Shown here: piece by piece, positions 26,442 to 35,025 of the stretch
Layout: each line of letters begins with the position of its first letter
Numbering within the stretch: the stretch's first letter is position 1
DNA from: Candidatus Aminicenantota bacterium
GTDB lineage: Bacteria; Acidobacteriota; Aminicenantia; Aminicenantales; Aminicenantaceae
Length of the DNA stretch: 39,934 nt
Assembly: GCA_030612445.1 (NCBI GenBank)
Contig: JAUWNW010000012.1
Location: 1-39,934 of the forward strand
Direction of reading: 5' to 3'
Notes under the pieces: model-generated
What the model was told of the DNA's origin: nothing
What the model saw: only the letters and a program-made list of their open reading frames with translations
The model's database searches: none
Program-made: the position numbers and the translations under genes

Positions 26442-27536
26442 ATGAAAGATAAAAATAGAGGATTAAAAAAGATATATGAAAGAAATATGGATTACATCAG
26501 TTCTGGCTTTCTTTCATTCAAAGACAAAAATATCCCCAAATATATAAAAAGATTGCAGGAATCCCTTGAAAAAAAAGTTGTTACTCCCAAGAAGCTCAAG
26601 GAATATGTTTACAACATGTATTATTATTCTGACAAAAATTATGAAAAAGCCAATAAGCCGGTTGACAGGCGTGTTTTGGGGGAGAAGATAGGGCTTGTGC
26701 TTTCCGGTGGAGGAGCAAGAGGCGCTGCCCATGCAGGAGTATTAAAAGTGCTGGAAAATTATGGTATAAAACCTGCATTTATCATAGGCACTTCTGCAGG
26801 ATCTGTAGTTGGAGCCTCATACAGTACGGGAATTTCTCCAGACGAAATGCTTGATATATATGAAAAAGAGGAAAAAAAGTTTTTCAAATTGTCTCATCTG
26901 CGTTCTTTTTCACAAAGAAAGATGAGCTACACGTTAAGGTCCATTTTCAAGAAATATCTGCCGTTCAATGAGCTCAGCGATACGAAAATCCCCTTTTATA
27001 TCAACACAACAGATGTAAAAAGCTGTGGAAGATTGATCTTCTCAACCGGAGATTTGACTGAACTGGTCCTCGCATCCTCAGCCATTCCGTTTCTATTAGA
27101 ACCGATAAGCTATGAAGATCATATTCTTATCGATGGAGGAATGACTGATAATTTCTGCGTAGATTTTGCCAGGATAATCAACAAAAATGACTTCAACAAT
27201 AAGCTGAAAATTGTCATTTCCGATGTTTCTGCTGCAACCGATTCGACTTCCCGGATTCAAACTTCCCATTTCCTTTTGAACCTGTCTAAAGAATTTGTGG
27301 ATACTGTAAAATTTGTTGGCAAAGAGATTCTTCCAGTAAGGGATGAGCGAGACCTTCTCTCGATAATCAATAATCTTTTATACATACTTGCCAAAAGAGG
27401 GGGGCTGGCTCCTGAATTCTCAGAAGATGAGATAATTATTTCACCAATGCTTGAAAAAATGGGGGTTTTTGAATTCAAAAAGTACCGGTGGGCATTTGAC
27501 AAGGGTGTTGAAACCACAAAAATTGCTTTGCAGTAA
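26442..27536 (+). CDS. Patatin-like phospholipase
   Basis: This 364-residue protein has the patatin domain from about residue 82: the oxyanion loop SGGGARGAAHAG at 88-99, nucleophile Ser118 in GTSAGS, and Asp231 in LIDGGMTDN. It probably hydrolyses lipid acyl chains and lacks a signal peptide. The N-terminal about 80 residues are basic and helical. The frame extends to a GTG at 26421, overlapping the upstream stop, but GAGAGG eight bases before the ATG at 26442 supports the shorter form. It is the last gene of the tetR-associated set. Confidence 0.9.
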   Translation: MKDKNRGLKKIYERNMDYISSGFLSFKDKNIPKYIKRLQESLEKKVVTPKKLKEYVYNMYYYSDKNYEKANKPVDRRVLGEKIGLVLSGGGARGAAHAGVLKVLENYGIKPAFIIGTSAGSVVGASYSTGISPDEMLDIYEKEEKKFFKLSHLRSFSQRKMSYTLRSIFKKYLPFNELSDTKIPFYINTTDVKSCGRLIFSTGDLTELVLASSAIPFLLEPISYEDHILIDGGMTDNFCVDFARIINKNDFNNKLKIVISDVSAATDSTSRIQTSHFLLNLSKEFVDTVKFVGKEILPVRDERDLLSIINNLLYILAKRGGLAPEFSEDEIIISPMLEKMGVFEFKKYRWAFDKGVETTKIALQ

Positions 27537-27605
27537 TAAATGGGGACGGTTCTATTTTCCGCTGCTGCTTCTGTTTATGGAAACTTATTGATTAAAACTC
27601 GAAAA

Positions 27606-27712
27606 CAAAAACATCGATAATAAATATATATTGCTTCAAAAACAAATTAGTCCATTGTAATGCCTTGGGAGTCAATGTAAAATAGTGATTTAAAAAGAAG
27701 CATCATTCATAT
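27606..27712 (+). repeat. Decayed MITE-like copy without ends
   Basis: This stretch aligns with the interior of the full copies. The best-kept block is GTCAATGTAAAATAGTGATT at 27671-27690, beside ACATCGATAATAAATAT near 27611. The CCTGAAC-type termini are gone. It lies in the 27537-27768 gap, which otherwise shows nothing I recognise. Confidence 0.6.
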
Positions 27713-27768
27713 TATCTTTTTGTAAACCGCAAGAAAAAAGATAAACTGTAGACTGCAATGGAGAAAAA

Positions 27769-29340
27769 ATGAGATTGTTCGCCGGCCTGGATGTTTCTAC
27801 CCAAGGGTGCAAAATAGTTATTATCGATTCCACTAAAAAAGCAATAGTCTATATTGATTCAATAAATTACGACAAAGACCTGCCGCAGTATGCTACCCGC
27901 AGCGGCGTAGCCCAAGGCCTGGAAGAAGGCGCCTCAGAATCAGACCCCATTATGTGGATAGAAGCGGTCGAGTCGATCTTTCGGAATTTACAGGAATCTG
28001 AAATTCAACAGGACACAATCAATTGTATCTCTGTTTCCGGGCAGCAGCACGGATTAGTCGCCCTTGACTCTGCCGGAAACCTGACGCGTCAACGGAGTAA
28101 ACTTTGGAATGACTTCTCAACCGCCAAAGAATGCGCTTTGCTTTATGAAGCTGTGGGAGGCCGGGAGGCTATGATAAAAGAAGTAGGCAACAGCCAGAAA
28201 ACAGGATACACAACTTCAAAAATTTATCACATGTTAAGGCACGAGCCGGATAATTATAAGAAAACTTCCACCTTTTTTCTAGTCCACAATTATATCAACT
28301 GGTTCCTTACAGGAGGAATAATCTGCCTGGAACCGGGAGATACCTCCGGAATGGCGCTTTGGAACCCAAAAACCGGGAAATGGTCGGAAAAAGTCATTTC
28401 AGCCATAGATCCCAGTCTACAGCAAAAACTTCCTAAAATAAGGCCATCAAATCAAAGTATCGGATTTTTAGCAAAATCCCTGGTTAAAAAATTCGGATTC
28501 TCTTCGGAATGCAAAATTGACGCCGGAAGTGGAGATAATATGTATGGGGCAATCGGCACTGGAAATATTAAACCGGGGATTGTTACTGTAAGCCTCGGGA
28601 CAAGTGGGACTGCCTGCACCTTTATGAAGGAACCCTATATCGACCCTACAGGAGAAATTGCTTCTTTCTGTGACTCTACCGGTAATTATCTCCCCCTGCT
28701 CTGTGTCTCCAACCTGGCCAATGGATACAATCAATTCCTGAAACAACACAACCTTTCCCATGACGGATTCAGCCGCCTGATAAAACAGACTCAGGCTGGA
28801 AACTCAGGCCGGCTGTTGATCCCCTGGTTTTCCGGAGAACGCACTCCTGATGTCCCAGAGGCTTCGCCCGTTTATTTCGGATTCGGGCTGGAGGATTTTA
28901 CTCCTGATATCCTGGCCAGAGCAGTGCTTGAAGGGCATATTTTAAATCTATATGAGGGATTCCAGCGTATGCCTGTAAAGCCGGTAGAGATCCGCCTGAC
29001 AGGAGGACTGGCCAAATCAGAAGTGTGGCGGCAGGCTATGGCTGATATCTTTGAGGCCGAGGTAGTGCCGGTCGAAGGCGAAGGAGCCTCCTTGGGTGCA
29101 GCAGTGCATGCTGCCTGGGTCTGGTTTGGGGAATCAGACCGCAAAGTTTCCCTTGAACACTTGGTGTCTCAATTTGTCTGCCTGGATGAGCCCCTCAGGA
29201 AAAAGCCCTGCCGGGAAAACCTAAAAACTTACCGCCTCCAGAAACGCCTTTTCCATTCCCTCACCCAGCGCCTTTTAAAAAAAGAGGGAGAAAACCCTTT
29301 CACCCTCCAAAATAAGATAAAAGCTCATCATGAATTATAA
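27769..29340 (+). CDS. FGGY-family carbohydrate kinase (xylulokinase-like)
   Basis: This 523-residue sugar kinase has the actin-like ATPase fold. It begins GLDVSTQGCKIVIID, with ISVSGQQHGLVALD near 84-97, DAGSGDNMYGAIGTG and TVSLGTSGTACTF near 255-285, and a C-terminal GGLAKSEVWRQAMADIF with GEGASLGAAVHAAW. These fit a xylulokinase more than a glycerol kinase, but the exact sugar is uncertain. GGAG precedes the ATG. It overlaps the downstream Nudix gene by 11 bases, so the two are co-expressed. Confidence 0.88.
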   Translation: MRLFAGLDVSTQGCKIVIIDSTKKAIVYIDSINYDKDLPQYATRSGVAQGLEEGASESDPIMWIEAVESIFRNLQESEIQQDTINCISVSGQQHGLVALDSAGNLTRQRSKLWNDFSTAKECALLYEAVGGREAMIKEVGNSQKTGYTTSKIYHMLRHEPDNYKKTSTFFLVHNYINWFLTGGIICLEPGDTSGMALWNPKTGKWSEKVISAIDPSLQQKLPKIRPSNQSIGFLAKSLVKKFGFSSECKIDAGSGDNMYGAIGTGNIKPGIVTVSLGTSGTACTFMKEPYIDPTGEIASFCDSTGNYLPLLCVSNLANGYNQFLKQHNLSHDGFSRLIKQTQAGNSGRLLIPWFSGERTPDVPEASPVYFGFGLEDFTPDILARAVLEGHILNLYEGFQRMPVKPVEIRLTGGLAKSEVWRQAMADIFEAEVVPVEGEGASLGAAVHAAWVWFGESDRKVSLEHLVSQFVCLDEPLRKKPCRENLKTYRLQKRLFHSLTQRLLKKEGENPFTLQNKIKAHHEL

Positions 29341-29953
29341 GGACTTAACCACCAAACTCGAAAAAAGGTTAACTTTAGCAAAACCTGGTCTAAAAGCTCA
29401 ACTTTACATGTGTCCAGAGCCAAGGCCGGGGCATAAGAGTTACAGCGAGGTCAAAGGCCTCTGCAAAAAGGCGGGAGTGCTTTTGCTTTTGTACCCTTGG
29501 AGAAAGCGGATTTATCTTACCCTTACGAGCAGGGCCGACAGTGTATTTCATCATAAAAATCAAATCTCTTTTCCCGGGGGGCAAAACGAACTTGGGGAGA
29601 GCATTCAAGAAACAGCTCTTAGAGAAGCTTATGAAGAACTTGGCCTTCCCCCGGAGCTTATCAGGATTATCGGAGAGCTGACTCCCCTTTATATTCCTAC
29701 AAGTAATTTTTGTGTTTATCCCATAGTAAGCACAATGCAGGAGCGCCCGGTTTACAAGGCCCGGCCAAAGGAAGTGGCAGAAGTTCTAGAGACACCCCTG
29801 GATCACCTTCTTGATAAGCGAAACTTAAGAAAAGAGATCTGGACGAGAGGACAACAAGAAGTCAAGGTGCCGTTTTATTACTTCGGGGGATATAAGATAT
29901 GGGGCGCAACCGCAATGATCCTGGCTGAATTCTTGGAGATAGTAAGGCGTTAA
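29330..29953 (+). CDS. Nudix hydrolase, CoA-diphosphatase type
   Basis: This 207-residue protein contains a full Nudix box at 83-105, running from GGQNELGE to REAYEELGL. The preceding HHKNQISFPGG is the NudL-type signature of coenzyme A pyrophosphatases. It probably trims CoA or acyl-CoA to phosphopantetheine forms. It is coupled to the sugar kinase by an 11-base overlap. Confidence 0.88.
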   Translation: MNYKDLTTKLEKRLTLAKPGLKAQLYMCPEPRPGHKSYSEVKGLCKKAGVLLLLYPWRKRIYLTLTSRADSVFHHKNQISFPGGQNELGESIQETALREAYEELGLPPELIRIIGELTPLYIPTSNFCVYPIVSTMQERPVYKARPKEVAEVLETPLDHLLDKRNLRKEIWTRGQQEVKVPFYYFGGYKIWGATAMILAEFLEIVRR

Positions 29954-29980
29954 AAATGAAAACTTGTTATGTTGTAGCAG

Positions 29981-30328
29981 CCTGGATTATTCACGAGTCG
30001 AGGTTGCCGCAGATACAAAAAAGCAGAAAGAACAGGAAAATCAGGAAAAACAGAAAATTGTAAATGGTAAATGGTAAATGGTAAAACAGTTAAATTTTAG
30101 TTAAAAGTCTTAAAGCTAATGAAATTCTGATGTGGCTGAAGCGACATTGAAGATTTAGCCTTCTTATGAGGCTTTTCAAGGGAATCCGACGTAGTCGGAC
30201 GCTGAGTATGTCGGACCCACCGACGGGGGGAGTTACGCAGGCGCCGAGAAAAACTAAGAAGAATGGCGTTAAAAATCTGAAGCGAGCACAAGCCACATCT
30301 GAATTTTATCTTTTATGCATAGTTCAGG
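29981..30328 (+). repeat. Long composite MITE-like element, copy 7, with nested palindrome
   Basis: It begins CCTGGATTATTCACGAGTCG (module B) and ends TTTTATGCATAGTTCAGG. The interior differs from other copies: it holds TAAATGG repeats (30060-30085) and a larger imperfect hairpin at 30122-30306. In that hairpin, 30122-30137 pairs with 30291-30306 at 15 of 16 positions. At its centre are TCCGAC/GTCGGA and GTCGG/CCGAC stems. Four bases further on, the next element starts. The short antisense frames here are not credible genes. Confidence 0.55.
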
Positions 30329-30332
30329 AGAA

Positions 30333-30478
30333 CCTGGATTATTCATAAAAAATGTCGATTATTAATAGAAATTACATTTTGAACGAAATGGTCAATAGGA
30401 TTTTCGTATCAATCAGAGTAGAATACTTATTCATAAATAAGTATCATACATATCGACATTTTTTATGAATAGTTCAGG
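30333..30478 (+). mobile_element. MITE-like element, copy 8
   Basis: This 146-bp element has CCTGGATTATTCATAAAAA at one end and the complementary ATGAATAGTTCAGG at the other. The interior matches copies 1, 3 and 4. Its right end supplies the stop codon of the minus-strand gene that ends at 30474. TTAG follows directly; no matching left flank is present because another element is adjacent. It lies between convergent genes and could also end transcription on both strands. Confidence 0.8.
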
Positions 30479-31964
30479 TTAGCTCTTTTATAAATATCTT
30501 CCGGAAATACACTGGAGAGCGACTGTCGTGGTTCTGGAGGCCGATATATCCTTCCGGGGCAAAATCTCTGACCTTACCGCGCGGTTCTGCTTCCCAGTCA
30601 AGAATTTGAGCTCCGTTTAACTCAACCTGGATCCTGTTCCCTTTAAACGTCAATTTAAAATGATTCCAAAGGCCGGTTTCTTTAAAAGCGCTTGCAGTGG
30701 GAGCTTCGGCATCATAGGCTGCTCCGGTCTTGTGGATATCTTTACCTTTATCATATATCTGAATCTCAAAAGAATGAAAGATATAGTCATTATTTACCGG
30801 CATTCCCGGCACTCGCAAAAAAACTCCGGAATTTGTGTCCTCGCGGGAGCACTTAAAATCCAGCTCCAGGATAAAATCTTTGTATTTTTTGACACTGTAC
30901 CAGAAAAGCCCCATTCCTCCCTGGCCCTTTAGTACGCCGGTCTTCTCGTCCAGTTCAAAGTATCCGGGCCCATATTGATTCCAGCCATATTTATTGAAGC
31001 GGCCGTCCCAGCTCTTTAAGATCTCTTCATACCCGGTATAATAAGTGATGCTTTTTACATATTCTATACCTTTGCTAACGGAAGGGAGGGGATTGTCCGC
31101 CTCATCCGGGCGTTCATGTTCAACCGCCAGAGGCCCAAAATAATTCTGCAGGGTCAATTCCGCCAGGATATCATGAATATTAGCCTTGCCCTGGCCAAAA
31201 GGAACATCCAGGGCTTTTTTATCCCCGAACTTGTCCAGGTCCTTTAAATGAACATTATAAATCCTTCCTCGCAGCATCTTCAGCGCTTCAATAGGATCGA
31301 CTCCAGTCCGCATCCAGTGACCGGTATCAGCACAAGCCCCTATCCGAGCGTCAAGTCCCTCTATATGCTCTAGGATGGTCTGCGGCCGCGCATATTTAGA
31401 GGGCTCCGGATGATTATGAATAGCAATCCTGATATTATATTTTTTTACCATCTTCTCAAGTAAGGAAAAGTCATCAAATTTGGGCTCGGTCATGATGGTC
31501 CGGATTCCCATCTCTTGGGCGAATCCAAAAACTTTCTGCATGTCTTCCTCTGTATTTTCAAATCCGACTACTCCATAACCGACCAGGGTTATGCCATTCT
31601 GTTTTAACCTGGTCTTTACCAACTTTCTCTGCTCCTCATCCATATTATGGCTGAACCTGGCCCTAGGCATGTCGGCGCTCAAGGCCTGCCCCGGATATGC
31701 TTCCAGATACTTAATGCCCAATTCCTTTACTTTGTTTATGGTTTCAAAAAACGTGAATTTCCGGAAAGTCCAGCACTGCATGGCAAAGGGAAATTCTTCT
31801 ATCCTGACCTCAGAGTAAGGAATCTGCTCGACCGTGTTTTCTGCTGCCTGGGGATTCTCTCCACCTGCAGACATCTCTGCGCTTACATCTGAGGTTGTTT
31901 TCTCTCCGCAAGCAGAAAAAACTAAAAATACAATGGCAAAACCTAAAATAATTTTCCTTTTCAT
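30474..31964 (-). CDS. Lipoprotein: sugar-isomerase-like TIM barrel fused to DUF1080
   Basis: This is a 496-residue protein. A lipoprotein signal ends in FSAC with Cys19 as the lipid-modified residue. Residues of about 45-290 resemble the xylose isomerase-like/sugar phosphate isomerase-epimerase barrel (EAYPGQALSADMPRARF, IAIHNHPEPSKY, GACADTGHWMRTG, YNVHLKDLDKFG). The last about 190 residues form a DUF1080 (3-keto-disaccharide hydrolase) jelly roll with SREDTNSGVFLRVPG, AYDAEAPTASAFKETGLWN and GYIGLQNHD. A combined envelope enzyme for keto-sugars is plausible. The ATG at 31964 has GGAGGGAG upstream. The stop TGA lies in the end of repeat copy 8. Confidence 0.88.
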   Translation of the reverse strand: MKRKIILGFAIVFLVFSACGEKTTSDVSAEMSAGGENPQAAENTVEQIPYSEVRIEEFPFAMQCWTFRKFTFFETINKVKELGIKYLEAYPGQALSADMPRARFSHNMDEEQRKLVKTRLKQNGITLVGYGVVGFENTEEDMQKVFGFAQEMGIRTIMTEPKFDDFSLLEKMVKKYNIRIAIHNHPEPSKYARPQTILEHIEGLDARIGACADTGHWMRTGVDPIEALKMLRGRIYNVHLKDLDKFGDKKALDVPFGQGKANIHDILAELTLQNYFGPLAVEHERPDEADNPLPSVSKGIEYVKSITYYTGYEEILKSWDGRFNKYGWNQYGPGYFELDEKTGVLKGQGGMGLFWYSVKKYKDFILELDFKCSREDTNSGVFLRVPGMPVNNDYIFHSFEIQIYDKGKDIHKTGAAYDAEAPTASAFKETGLWNHFKLTFKGNRIQVELNGAQILDWEAEPRGKVRDFAPEGYIGLQNHDSRSPVYFRKIFIKELT

Positions 31965-31991
31965 TCTCCCTCCTCCCTGTATCATAATTTA

Positions 31992-32028
31992 CCTGACCTA
32001 TTCATAAAAAACTCGTGAATAATCCAGG
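31992..32028. repeat. Minimal element made of two fused repeat ends
   Basis: CCTGACCTATTCATAAAAA is fused directly to ACTCGTGAATAATCCAGG, giving 37 bp with one end of each type and nothing inside. The flanks TTTA and TTTC agree in three of four bases. It lies between the Gfo/Idh and SPI-DUF1080 genes. Confidence 0.65.
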
Positions 32029-32047
32029 TTTCTTAATTTATATATAC

Positions 32048-33298
32048 TTATTTCTTAGCAGGGTTCCATTCGCCTTTAGCAACCGCAGGAATAAAGCTTT
32101 TAAGCTCAGGCGGCGGAAAAGCAATGGTTGTTTCCTGTTCTGCACTCATATAGGCCGCCATCAGTAATTCCACTACATTAACACCATCACTGAAGTTTTC
32201 CTCCGGGCGCTTATTCTCCAGGAAAGACTGAACCATGTGCCTGTTTTCCGCTGTGTATCCATATTCTATCTCTTCATTGCTAACAACCGGCATCAAACCT
32301 ACTTCAGCATTTTGTTTCTCAACCAGGTCTTCGCCCTGGCTTCCTTTAACTTCCCGGCTAAAAAATACTTTCAGCCCGGCGTCAAGCGTGTTTATCTGAA
32401 GAGCATATTCCGGCCCCAGCAACTCCAGGCTTAAGCGCAGCCCCGCGCCTACATAACACCAGGAGGTAGTGGTCTCAATGATGAGTTTCTCTCCCTTCTC
32501 TCCCCGGTACTCGATCAAAGAACGGGCAAAGTCTTCTGCCGGACGGTTCAGGTAATCGGTTTTTCCGCCGCTGTTCTCTGCCAGGATCTTCGCGTAATGG
32601 GGCTGCTGCCATTTTAAGCAATTGGTATAGGCTGTGACTTTGACCGGTGTTATTACCTCCCTTTTTGCCCCCGGGGGTGTAAGCATGAAGCGGGCTTCTT
32701 CCACTGAATGACACATCATATCATTAAGCACCCCTCCACCCTGCAGGGTGCCTTCCCAAAACCAGGGCATATGAGGCCCACTGTGCTCTTCTGCAGCCCG
32801 GGCCAGATAAGGCCGGCCTGTGGTGGCTGCTCCTCTGGCCCAAAGAATTTCCTTGCCTCTTACTACTGCCGGGGAAAACACTTGATTTTCTAGATATCCG
32901 TCTAAAAAACCTGCCTTTTGAGCAAGGGTAAGCATCTTTTCAGCTTCTGCTAAATTTCTCCCTAAAGGTTTCTCGCAGGTAACTCCTCTCAGCTCTCCCT
33001 TTCCAGACTCTACAGCATCAACTATCTCTTCCATGACCTCCAGGCGGGTAAAATTGGGTGCACATATCCAGATGGCATCTATAGCAGGATCTGTAACCAT
33101 TTCCGTTATCGACTCATAATGAGTGGCCTTGCCAACCCGGAGCTTGTCGATTAAAGCTATCGCTTCCTGTGCTGTTTTCTTGTTTTTATCAACGATCCCG
33201 AGAATATCCGCATCCCGCACTCCTGTCCAGGACCGGATATGAAATTTCCCAATAAAACCACCTCCAATAAAACCTACTCCTAATCTTTTCTTGGTCAT
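32048..33298 (-). CDS. Gfo/Idh/MocA family oxidoreductase
   Basis: This 416-residue protein has the NAD(P)-binding loop GFIGGGFIGKFH at 9-20 and the family CEKPLGRN motif with Glu109-Lys110-Pro111. It probably oxidises or epimerises a sugar or cyclitol. The neighbouring keto-sugar-type lipoprotein and MFS transporter suggest a keto-sugar route. Some members are exported, but here no signal peptide is visible. GAGGT lies upstream of the ATG. It is transcribed after the MFS gene with a 28-base gap. Confidence 0.9.
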   Translation of the reverse strand: MTKKRLGVGFIGGGFIGKFHIRSWTGVRDADILGIVDKNKKTAQEAIALIDKLRVGKATHYESITEMVTDPAIDAIWICAPNFTRLEVMEEIVDAVESGKGELRGVTCEKPLGRNLAEAEKMLTLAQKAGFLDGYLENQVFSPAVVRGKEILWARGAATTGRPYLARAAEEHSGPHMPWFWEGTLQGGGVLNDMMCHSVEEARFMLTPPGAKREVITPVKVTAYTNCLKWQQPHYAKILAENSGGKTDYLNRPAEDFARSLIEYRGEKGEKLIIETTTSWCYVGAGLRLSLELLGPEYALQINTLDAGLKVFFSREVKGSQGEDLVEKQNAEVGLMPVVSNEEIEYGYTAENRHMVQSFLENKRPEENFSDGVNVVELLMAAYMSAEQETTIAFPPPELKSFIPAVAKGEWNPAKK

Positions 33299-33326
33299 AA
33301 TAACCTCACATTATTGTAAATTGGCA

Positions 33327-34538
33327 TTAAGCCTGTCGTTTATCCGCTTTCTCATCCTTAAAGAAAAGCAAGAAGGCTGCCGCACAGAGGATAGTCAAAG
33401 CACACGGGACAAGAAATACTCCTGTCCAGTTCGTCCCTGCATCCGTCGTAAAATAGTCCTTGATCCAGCCTGCGAAAAGGCTCCCAATATAGCTACCTAC
33501 CCCATATGTGACCAATGTTATAAGGCTCTGAGCGGAATGCCGGATATCTTTGGGAGAAACCACATCCACATATATAAAGGCTGCCGCAAAAAAGAAGACA
33601 AAGCAGAAGCCATGTAAAGACAACGAGGCTATAACCAGCCAAGACGGGGAGCCGATAGCAAAGATGATATACCGCACCGGCCACGCCAGTACTCCCAGAG
33701 CCAGTACCTTTCGAATTCCAATGCGGGTTATAAAATAAGGAAGGAGGATCGCTAGCACAAAAATCTCAGCGATCTGGGCAATCACCATCACTCCGGAAAC
33801 GCTGACGCTGGAAACTCCGATCTTTTCTGAAGTTAAAAACGGAGCGGTAAGCGCATAATAAAACATAAGCTCTGTTGCAACCACAAAGGCAATGATGATA
33901 AATATCAGGAAATTTTTATCTTTCATCATCTTTAACGCTTCCAGGAATGCCCAGGGCTTGGTTCCTTCCTTGTTGGGCGGTGTGTGGGGTAATTTAAAGG
34001 AAACGAAACCCATGATTATAGAAAAAATCCCGGCCAGCATTAAGGTATCCCCCTGTACGGCAAAAGCTTCCTTCGAGGCTGCTAGGTGACGCCACCCCGC
34101 CAAGGCCAGGCCGGCAACGATCCACCCTATTGTCCCCCATACTCGGACAATGCCAAATTCTTTCTCTGAATTTTTAAGATTGATAAAGGCTACGGAATTT
34201 GTTAAGGCAAGAGTAGGGGCATAGATCAGGCAATAGATCAGCATCAGCCACATCATTGTGGAATAATCTGTCACTGTGGATATGTAAACTAAAAAGGCTC
34301 CTCCGATAAGCTGGGAAAAAGCAATGACCTTTTCACTGGAAAAATATCGGTCAGCAAGCTGTCCCCCGATAAACGGGGCGATTATAGTAGCAAGGGGAAG
34401 CAGGCTGTAGATGATTCCCATCTGAGCTCCGGAAAATCCCAGGTCATTGAGTAGGTAATCGGAAAGCACCGGGGCCCATGCTCCCCAGATGGCATACTGT
34501 AAAAACATCATGATCCCAAGACGAAATCTTACGCTCAC
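33327..34538 (-). CDS. MFS transporter of the nucleoside:H+ symporter-like type
   Basis: This 403-residue protein has 12 predicted membrane segments. The start MSVRFRLGIMMFLQYAIWGAWAPVLSDYL and the block GIVRVWGTIGWIVAG are typical of the nucleoside H+ symporter-related MFS branch, which also includes sugar-linked members near Gfo/Idh genes. I infer import of a sugar or sugar derivative. The start is GTG at 34538 with GGAG about eight bases before it; an ATG nine codons inside is an alternative. It heads the minus-strand operon to 30474. Confidence 0.88.
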   Translation of the reverse strand: MSVRFRLGIMMFLQYAIWGAWAPVLSDYLLNDLGFSGAQMGIIYSLLPLATIIAPFIGGQLADRYFSSEKVIAFSQLIGGAFLVYISTVTDYSTMMWLMLIYCLIYAPTLALTNSVAFINLKNSEKEFGIVRVWGTIGWIVAGLALAGWRHLAASKEAFAVQGDTLMLAGIFSIIMGFVSFKLPHTPPNKEGTKPWAFLEALKMMKDKNFLIFIIIAFVVATELMFYYALTAPFLTSEKIGVSSVSVSGVMVIAQIAEIFVLAILLPYFITRIGIRKVLALGVLAWPVRYIIFAIGSPSWLVIASLSLHGFCFVFFFAAAFIYVDVVSPKDIRHSAQSLITLVTYGVGSYIGSLFAGWIKDYFTTDAGTNWTGVFLVPCALTILCAAAFLLFFKDEKADKRQA

Positions 34539-34651
34539 GATCCTAACTCCTTTTTACTCCTCTTTATTATCATTAAATATTCATGAAAGATTTATATATA
34601 TGATACTAAGTAAATAGTAAATGGTAAATATTAAATATGTCCGAGTTGCAA

Positions 34652-34706
34652 GGAATGGAAACTGGTAAGTCCCTACGAAAGACCGGGATTTACCAGTTTC
34701 CATTCC
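34652..34706. repeat. 22-bp palindromic hairpin, second repeat family
   Basis: Arms 34652-34673 and 34685-34706 are 22 bases each and complementary except for one G-T wobble, with an 11-base loop. The core GGTAAGTCCCT..GAAAGAC.GGGATTT matches the reverse strand of the element at 15602-15752. No T run follows. It lies upstream of the MFS operon and ends nine bases before the next MITE-like copy. Confidence 0.7.
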
Positions 34707-34715
34707 AGCTCTTAT

Positions 34716-35021
34716 CCTGGATTATGCACGAGTCGAGGTTGCCGCAGATACGAGGCGCAGGGGATGAAGCTGTGGTCTTTATAATAAAATTTACGCTGTG
34801 GACACTGAGGACACAGATTTTCGCGGAAAAAACCAAGATGCTTTTTCTTTTTTGGCTTTCAGCCAAAAATAAAAAGCTATTTCCAATTTGTGCTGGAGCA
34901 CAAAATGAAAACCTTTTGCCATTTACCATTTTCTATTTACAGGTTTTTAACAATGTAACAATTTACAATTTGCATTTTACTTTATATTATATATATCGAC
35001 ATTTTTTATGAATAGTTCAGG
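34716..35021 (+). repeat. Long MITE-like element, copy 9, upstream of apbE
   Basis: It begins CCTGGATTATGCACGAGTCG (module B, with GAGGTTGCCGCAGAT) and ends TTTTTTATGAATAGTTCAGG. The last 78 bp match 11439-11516 without gaps. The interior contains ACGCTGTGGACACTGAGGAC and AT-rich text. The ATG at 35008 inside this end opens a frame into apbE but is part of the repeat. The 34539-35025 gap holds this element, the palindrome at 34652 and an AT-rich region 34555-34640. Confidence 0.65.
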
Positions 35022-35025
35022 CAAA

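Noticed and set aside
30090-30348. Several 60-68 codon frames on both strands
   Set aside because: They coincide with the nested palindrome in the composite element and have no protein-like conservation.
34637-35011. Plus-strand frame of 124 codons and an opposing minus-strand frame
   Set aside because: Both run through the palindrome and the MITE-like copy, with no ribosome site or domain.
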